Of a DNA stretch of 64,000 nt, positions 57,537 through 64,000 are shown piece by piece. The notes below the pieces were generated by a model that ran no database searches, was not told where the DNA came from, and was given only the letters and a program-made list of their open reading frames with translations. Source of the stretch: Archegozetes longisetosus (lineage: Eukaryota > Arthropoda > Arachnida > Sarcoptiformes > Trhypochthoniidae). The stretch is taken from contig JAEMBT020000006.1 of NCBI GenBank assembly GCA_018873245.2, forward strand, positions 9,259,855-9,323,854. The letters run 5' to 3'. The first letter of the stretch is position 1, and every line of letters begins with the position of its first letter. The translations under genes and the position numbers were made by a program.

Positions 57537-57780
57537 TCATTCAATTTTGTGAAAATTCTTTCTTTCCATCAAAACTATTGATCAGACTAAACTTTTTATG
57601 GTTCATTTTAATGGCTTTACGGTATGAATCATTGAATCTTTTCAAAGGCATGTTATTTCCTTTACGACTAATTATATTATAAATCAACCGTCTTTAAATA
57701 CTACTTTAATAAAGTGCCTAACAATGAATGGTTTTTCTATTTGTCTATATTTCTCATAAAGGACAACCTACCTTAATAAA
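57537..57780. repeat. partial spacer copy at the right edge of the block
   Basis: Resembles about 54285-54510 (blocks such as CTATTGATCAGACT and ATTATATTATAAATC) and joins abruptly to the unit D 3' spacer at 57537. Confidence 0.65.
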
Positions 57781-58892
57781 AATGCCCATAATGCCTGATT
57801 AAAATTGCTAATTTTTGGCATACTCAAAAAGCGCTACCCACACACAATGGCTTATCAATCGATTCTCCTTTATTTAGTGATTCCATGGTTATAACTGTGA
57901 GGCTTAAGAATTTGTTCATTCGATATTTTAAAACTACAAATTCATACAAATATAAAGCCGCATTACTATCAAATTCTGTCTAACAAAAAAATTATCGTAT
58001 TTTGAATTTGTGCATTTTTTAGTATCAATTCCTTAATTTACTCATAATTCACAATGAGGATTACTTTTTCGAATATTTCTATATCATTGATCTATTTGTC
58101 ATACAGCTCTGATTGAAATGATCCAATTATCTTGTTTAAAAGAGAAAAATTGGAATCAGTTATATTTTGCACATTTTGGACATATCGAACATCTAAATAT
58201 ATTTCGTTTTCGTCAAAATAATCGAATTTTGAATTTTATTATTTTCAATTCTCTGATTGATTGACTTTGATATAAGTGTCTAATATTGAGTTGTCCATTT
58301 ACCCAACTCAGAGACAAAGTATACTGAAGTCATTCTTGTATTTACCGATTGAACTAACCCACAAAGAAATATCTTCCTAATTATGATCCGCATCTGACAA
58401 TGCACTGTTTTGCCAATTACCGAGTCAATTGTGAAGTCACATTCAACTGATTTCTATAAATTATTTTTTCAATCCTTTCAGAAAAATGTGATGCTATTGA
58501 CTTAATTTATGTTTTTATTCTCGTAAATATTTAGAAAACAATCGTATTCTGATTTAGCGATAGATAAATGTTTCTACGCATCAATCATGTCGGGAATTCG
58601 AATTAAATTTACGTGAAAATATATAAATATCTGACCAACAAAATTCTCGGTAATAATTATAAACTATAAATAAATATATTTAGTAATGCTTTAGAAATTT
58701 GGTATCCATTTGAGAACTAGAGCATCCGATAAATTATAGAAATTATCTAAGAATTTTGGAAATGAATTTTCATTCCAATGTTAAGAATGAAGGTATTAAA
58801 CGCATGTATAAAATGAGTATAGTGCAGATTTGGGTTAATGTACTAAAATATACAATAGCTCACATTTCTCTTAATTAACTTCCGACACTATA
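57781..58892. other. intergenic, no gene seen
   Basis: AT-rich sequence without a frame worth naming, RNA gene or recognisable repeat. Confidence 0.4.
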
Positions 58893-59690
58893 TACAGTAT
58901 GTGACAAAATCGTTTAGATAAATAGTAGTTTAATACCATTTTGATTAGAACTTTTAAATTAATTAATGAAAAGATGTGAATCGTAAATCAAATAAACGCC
59001 AAATAATACTCGTTTGAATATTATTATCAGAATTAAATAATTTTATTATTAACATATTATAAATTAATTATAGATGAGAGAAGGTTAGAATTTTGTGGAC
59101 AAAAATGTTTTGATGAGAAAGATTTAAGTTTTTTTGCAATTAAATTACTACAGAGAGATAAATGACTAATATTTTGTTGGACCGCCATTTCGTTGTAGAA
59201 CCGCTTGAATACGTTTCGGCACTGATTTCTCTAACATTTTTGTCAGTTCGGGAGGAATATTCTGCCATACCTTCAGAATAGCGCTTTTTAACTGGCTTCT
59301 GTTCGAAATATCATATTCCCGAATATTTGTGTCCACATACTCCCATAATTGCTCAATAACGTTATGATTCGGACTCTGTGGCGGACAATCCAATAGCGAG
59401 ATATCATTATCTTCAAAGAAGTTTTTATCTAATTTGGAGGTATGTTTCGGATCGCAGTCTTGTTGGAAAATAAAAGTGTGTCCGATTTTAAGTTTTTTCG
59501 CAGAATCCTTAAGATTATTGCTCAGAATATCAACATCAAGATATATGTCCATCATTTCTTCAATAAAGACCAGATTTCCAGTCCCACTGGAGGATATACA
59601 CCCCGAGACACAAACCTAAGTCTCTAACACTGGTTTTATTTAAGCGCCACCGCCTGAGAACTGCCACGATTAGGGCTCATTCATTATTAA
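58893..59690 (-). mobile_element. Tc1-like transposon, 3' part
   Basis: The 3' terminus on the minus strand is the inverted repeat TACAGTATGTGACAAAATCG at 58893, next to TA. The transposase part (59166 to about 59610) reads GCISSSGTGNLVFIEE, then FQQDCDPKHTS (second catalytic Asp region) and PPQSPNHNVIEQLW (the final Glu), ending NGGPTKY. The N-terminal HTH, first Asp and left end are missing or scrambled. The signature Trp before GCIS is changed. Confidence 0.82.
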
Positions 59691-59821
59691 AACCAAAGGA
59701 TCTCGGTGTCTTCTGTATACATTTTTAAAAAGTGATTAAAATGCTTTATAGTGTCTATCAATAAGATTTTTTGCTTAACTATTCTTTAAAATTGGTCAAA
59801 TCATTGATTTTTAATTTTTGG

Positions 59822-59935
59822 AAGTAAAAAATCATATCTCCGCGTTCATAATTTGAAAATTTTACTTTTGATTATATCCGTCATAAGCTTTAGTTTGATA
59901 ACTATGTTGACTAATGGACGATTAGGCCATATGCA
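59822..59935. repeat. diverged copy of the Merlin-flank hairpin arm
   Basis: Resembles 40025-40150 and 62205-62315 (AAAATCATATCTCC, CATAAGCTTTAGTTTGATA, GACGATTAGGC). Confidence 0.5.
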
Positions 59936-60072
59936 TGTATATTTATAATTAAGCCCATTTTATTTAGCTCCGTTTTGCATATGAAGCATGTGCTTTCGAA
60001 TACGTTAAATTTTTTCTTAATATACGAAATTTTGAAGCACTAAATAGACATAAAAATTTATAGCTTTACAAT

Positions 60073-61241
60073 TCACGTTTTGTTCAGATTCATCTCAATG
60101 GTTTTATTGAATGATTTTGATAAAGTCATAAAATAAGGAGCTATTCCTCCACCGTATTTTGAAATGTGAAAATTACTTAACACATTCAAGTCTTCGCCAA
60201 TATCATCGATCCATTCAGGAATTGCATCCAACTCATGTTTAGCAGCTGATATCACGGTTTTTCTTTCTAATGAAAGTTTTAAAGCCTTTCTGATTTCTTC
60301 TGGATCTGACACATCGACTTCCTTTATTCTATGCGGAAATTCTCGCGCCATTTCGTTTTCATTTTTTGTAATTTTTTGCGAAAGTACTAATATATGAGTG
60401 ATACAATGACGTCGTGATAGTTAAGTCCTTGTTCTCGTAGAGCTGCTCCCACGTATCGATCATGTCGTCAGGAGTACTGAGGATGAAATTAGCCTTAAAA
60501 ATACCTGAATATCCGGCCATTAATACGACGCCAAATAATAACCATAAGTTTATAATAAATCTGTTGAGTGAAGATGGTGACAAATTAGGTGTCGTTCCCG
60601 AAATCAATGAACGAAAGTATTCCAAAAAAATTATAAAAAATTTTGAGATCGATTTGTTAGTTAGGGCTGAGAACAAAGTTATCAAAAGCAATGTTATAAA
60701 TATTCCTATCCAGACTTTAGCTTCGAACCCGTATAAATATAGAGACTCTTCACGATTCACTATATTAACTCCAGAAGCAATATATCCTTCCTCGTGTATA
60801 CCTATTGATCGGCTAAACTTGTAAGGAACTTTACCTTAGTATAATTTCAATAATTCTACTGATGATAGCGTTACAGGAGCCAAAACCATCGAGTTATTTA
60901 TTTTTGAAAGCTTTTCAGCGATTCCCATTGGATCCTTTTCCTCAATTCTCATCAAACTTGAAAATAATTTTATTTTGTTGTAAATACCATTAAATTGAGT
61001 AATAATTTATTCTATAATACTCTATTTCATACCTATAACCATAACATTTTGAAAGTTCTTGTAATATTTTGATGAATGGTCCACAAACAACATTTGGATT
61101 TTTATAGACAAAAGGCGATGTCCAGATATCTCTAAATGTTATAATCTTTTTAGGCTTAATAGTCTTATTGAGACCAAAATTTATTACTTCGTTTTCGCTT
61201 ATATTCACACATTTATCTGCCATGTTTTCATTCTGATTCAC
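60073..61241 (-). CDS. ionotropic receptor (variant iGluR), short, one frameshift
   Basis: Chemosensory-type ionotropic receptor in the plasma membrane. Exon 1 (61241 to about 61026) has the S1 ligand-binding start (FRDIWTSPFVYKNPNVVCGP; FIKILQELSKCYGYRYEIE). After an intron of about 65 nt comes LMRIEEKDPMGIAEKLSKIN. Then, after a likely 42-nt intron, the channel domain: M1 VWIGIFITLLLITLFSAL, pore loop FFIIFLEYFRSLISGT, M2 with LLFGVVLMAGYSGIFKANF. S2 and a last region to 60073 follow. An A run near 60361-60366 has one base too many, so AKNYKK stops and NENEMAREF continues in another frame. There is no N-terminal amino-terminal domain and no visible signal peptide, so the 5' end may be incomplete. 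Introns are tentative. Confidence 0.7.
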
Positions 61242-62150
61242 ATCTTGTACTCAGTCATAACTACTTTACAAGAATATAATTAATGCTTTTGTTGTTAATA
61301 GAATATCGTAGTCATAGTATTTGATGATTAATTTTGGAATTTTATTTTGAAACACCTTATAAATTTTTAAATACTTTGCTGAATAAGCTATTAATGAAAA
61401 AATTCCGTTTATTTATATAGAACTCTGGAATTGACAATTTCGGAGACTTGCACCTAATATTTTGTTTTAATATAGAAAGTTGTCATAGCATTAGAAAATG
61501 ATTTTTTTGTAAAAACATTTTCATCACTTTTTTTTATCATAAAGTGCATCTGCATTATCTGTAATATCTGTCTTTCTATTGATTACTTGATTGTTTTGGA
61601 GACATGAACACTATCTCTATTTCTATGTTGTTGTTATAATAAAATATTTAATGAAAACTCTGGTCAAGAGAAGTCTTTTAATTAAACGTTGAAAATTAGA
61701 AATAATTAGTTCTTAAACCAAAAATTCAAACACTACAATAAAAGATCGGATGTTTTTTGTCTATTAGTCAATTGGTAACTTTTCTAATTAACAACATTTA
61801 TTCATAAGTAACGAAATGTGATTTTAGCGCTTTCTCTACTAAAATTTTCCGTAAAGGTTCAGACTCAATACTCAGGCTTAGGCTCTGGAGGTTATCAGCC
61901 TAAGGCTCGAAATTTGAGTGAGACTAGATTTTTTGATCCTCTTATTGTGAATAAATTTACAAATACCAATATTTGTTAATGAGGAAAAGATATTTTTAAA
62001 CATATTTATAGCAATTCATTTGAATATTTGAACCGTAAAATATTTTGAATCTATATAATAGCTGTACCATATCTATAATAATATAGTTAAAGTGCTTGCT
62101 AACTAGTGATAAAGTAAGTCACATCCCAAAACAGTGATGCTCAACACTTC
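61242..62150. other. intergenic, no gene seen
   Basis: AT-rich. A short patch at 61860-61915 (CTCAGGCTTAGGCTCTGG) resembles the interior of the hAT-type element at 44520. Confidence 0.4.
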
Positions 62151-62154
62151 AAGA

Positions 62155-62832
62155 TATGCGTGCAAAATAAATTTTTAATGGTCAACGTCAAAAATTGAAT
62201 ACATTTAAAAATTCATATCTCCTCTCAGCCTTCATATTTTTGAAATTTTTTTGCTTTCAATTCTATTCTTCATAAGCTTTAATTTGATACCCATATTGGC
62301 TTGGTAGGCGATTAGGCGAAATCTGACTAACCCCCTTGTAAAAACATAAATTTTGTTAAAAAAATCTTTTATTTAAATATGTCCATAAATTTAGCATATT
62401 AATCGTTGATCGGGAGAGTTTTTCTTTATTTTAATGAAAACCGCATCAAAATCGGTTAATCAATTAAAAAGTTATAGAGGTTTCAAACCCGGCAGTTAGT
62501 TTTTGAACTGAGTGTATATGTTGTAGGGGTTAAGTATTTTGGTCAGAAGTCAGAAGTCAAAGGTCACCCGTCGGTAAACTCACTCACAGGTTACAACGTC
62601 TGGCATCGTTGAGCTCTGTATGTCAAGACCTTTCCAACGATTTGTATGTTGTAGGGGTTAAATATTGTGGTAATAGAACGGAGATTAAAGGTCACCCGTC
62701 GGCGAACCAGAGGTCACAGGTAATCATGTATGGTATCGTTGGACTCAGCTTGGCGAACCCTTTCCAACAACGTATGACTCGTTGATATAGGTCAATAAAA
62801 ACACCCCGAGCAGGGATTGCTTAGATTCACCC
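62155..62832. repeat. third copy of the Merlin right flank
   Basis: Same orientation and order as 39990-40657. It has the hairpin-arm block, then CCGTCGGTAAACTCA units, ending CCCCGAGCAGGGATTGCTTA and GATTCACCC. No transposase next to it, so it is a solo end or an internally deleted copy. Confidence 0.75.
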
Positions 62833-62919
62833 CTAAACATCTCAGCCTTGGCAGTCGAAAAAGGTTTTGTAGCAATTAATTGTCAAACAAAATCATTTAA
62901 AGCTAGACATATAAATTTT

Positions 62920-63950
62920 TGATAATGTACATAAAGTTACGTTTAAAGAAGGTAGAATTAATAATTGCTCTTGTTCTAGTAACGGTTTATGTTTTCATAA
63001 GAAAGCTATTATTAAAAGTTTTGATGGTGATCGTTTAGATAAAACATACAACTTTAGCATATTGCGAAGTAAAGGAAAATGTAAAGAAACGAAGTCGAAC
63101 AGGAAATTTGCAAGAAAAATTTAGGCATAACCGTAAATCCTGCTCCAAATTCTATTGCTGCTTATTTCACAAATACAGATAATGAATATTCTTATTTCGA
63201 TTACATAGAAAGTACGCCTAAAAGACCTGCTAAACGTCGTAAAATCAGGCATGTGTCCTTTAATGAGTCTTATGCTGAAATTAAAATACCCACTTTATCA
63301 ACAATGACAGAAATAGAAACATCAACTATTAGCACTATGCCTCATTTATTCCCTGTCTATTTAGAAATTTCCGCAAACTTTGATGATATAATTTACCACA
63401 TTTAGATCCTAAATTCAAAACACTAGCACCAGGGGCATGGAGTTTCAATTATATTTTAGACGATGTTCTATTAGGTATGAATTAAAATTTCTAATTTGGA
63501 ACAAAATATTCTGTACTTAGGACATCATCATTATGCTCTTTTAAATAGTTGTGATTACGGTTCAATTTCAAAATATCTTTTAAATTCTAACGTAGTATCT
63601 CAAGATTTAATTGTAGTTTTAATGTCAACAATCTAATTCAGCTGATCATCGGTTATTAGGTATTATTTCTTTAAAATTAAAAACTCTTGTAATTTTCGAT
63701 TCATTAGAGATAAGTAAACATTCTCACGTAAATTATTTTAGAGATTTACTTTAAATAGTTCAAATTGTATATTTAGTCGGTAAAAAAGTGTTGGATTTTA
63801 ATCAATGGTCATTTTATTTTAATAAGAATTGTTCAAAATAGCGAAATAGTTTTGATTGTGGCCTTTTCTGCACATTTTTCTTTTATTCTATTTTAAATAA
63901 ATTTCCATATAAAACGGTTGAAAGTATCACAGGATGAAATTTGATTTGTA
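62920..63950 (+). pseudogene. SWIM zinc finger plus Ulp1-type protease relic
   Basis: Blocks in several frames read in order. First a SWIM finger, INNCSCSSNGLCFHKKAI (about 62955). Then a linker with KRPAKRRKIRHVSF. Then an Ulp1/C48 peptidase-like part: APGAWSFNYILDDVLLG (63430), SADHRLLGIISLKLKTLVIF with DSLE (63640, expected HWLLG), LVGKKVLDFNQWSFYFNK and NSFDCGLFCTFFFYS (63850, the DCG catalytic cysteine). Stops and frame slips separate the blocks. Such SWIM-Ulp1 proteins accompany MULE-type transposases; the RNase H-like part of the same family is seen as a relic at 40.7-42.25 kb. Confidence 0.6.
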
Positions 63951-64000
63951 AGATTTTACAAAGAATCACGATCAATTTTGCCCCAAACTATTATATTGTT

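Noticed and set aside
1-64000. tRNA, rRNA or other structured RNA genes
   Set aside because: None recognised by eye; a covariance-model scan was not possible, so absence is not proven.

Overview
The window is nuclear DNA from a small-genome arthropod. The evidence is AT-rich sequence, GT-AG introns mostly of 45 to 120 nt, AATAAA polyadenylation signals, TATA plus TCAGT initiator promoters, and animal genes with arthropod-like sequences. Acariform mite is my best guess, from gene compactness and the mix of genes; this is inference.

Layout. Positions 1-21 kb hold conserved single-copy genes: SKP2 (-), a small C2H2 protein (-), eEF2 (-), TRAP-beta/SSR2 (+), peroxisomal multifunctional enzyme type 2 (-), PRMT5 (-) and a flavin monooxygenase (+). 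Positions 21.4-34 kb and 49.7-57.8 kb are two blocks of a duplicated unit in opposite orientation. Each block carries two intact copies of a DUF4419 protein gene (A and B on -, C and D on +), and the units also carry the last exons of MMS22L. The complete MMS22L gene (45.4-50.0 kb, +) lies directly upstream of copy C, so C marks the founding locus. The 34-45 kb interval between the blocks is a transposon graveyard: a Merlin element split by a nested mariner-like element, a transposase relic split by a foldback MITE, and nested hAT-type and other inverted-repeat elements. The right end (58.9-64 kb) has a Tc1 remnant, a chemosensory-type ionotropic receptor (-), a further copy of the Merlin flank and a SWIM/Ulp1-protease relic.

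Gene functions are mostly housekeeping: translation elongation, ER translocon, peroxisomal beta-oxidation, arginine methylation, SCF ubiquitin ligase and replication-fork repair. They form no pathway together. The points of most interest are the DUF4419 expansion (possible horizontal acquisition), three SCP2 modules in the peroxisomal enzyme, hAT-type elements built from dispersed hexamers, and insertions dated by filled versus empty sites among the duplicate units.

Caution on sequence quality: SKP2, eEF2, TRAP-beta, MFE-2 and FMO each need one extra base in an A or T run to read through, and the ionotropic receptor has one base too many in an A run. This looks like homopolymer miscalling in a long-read assembly rather than gene decay.
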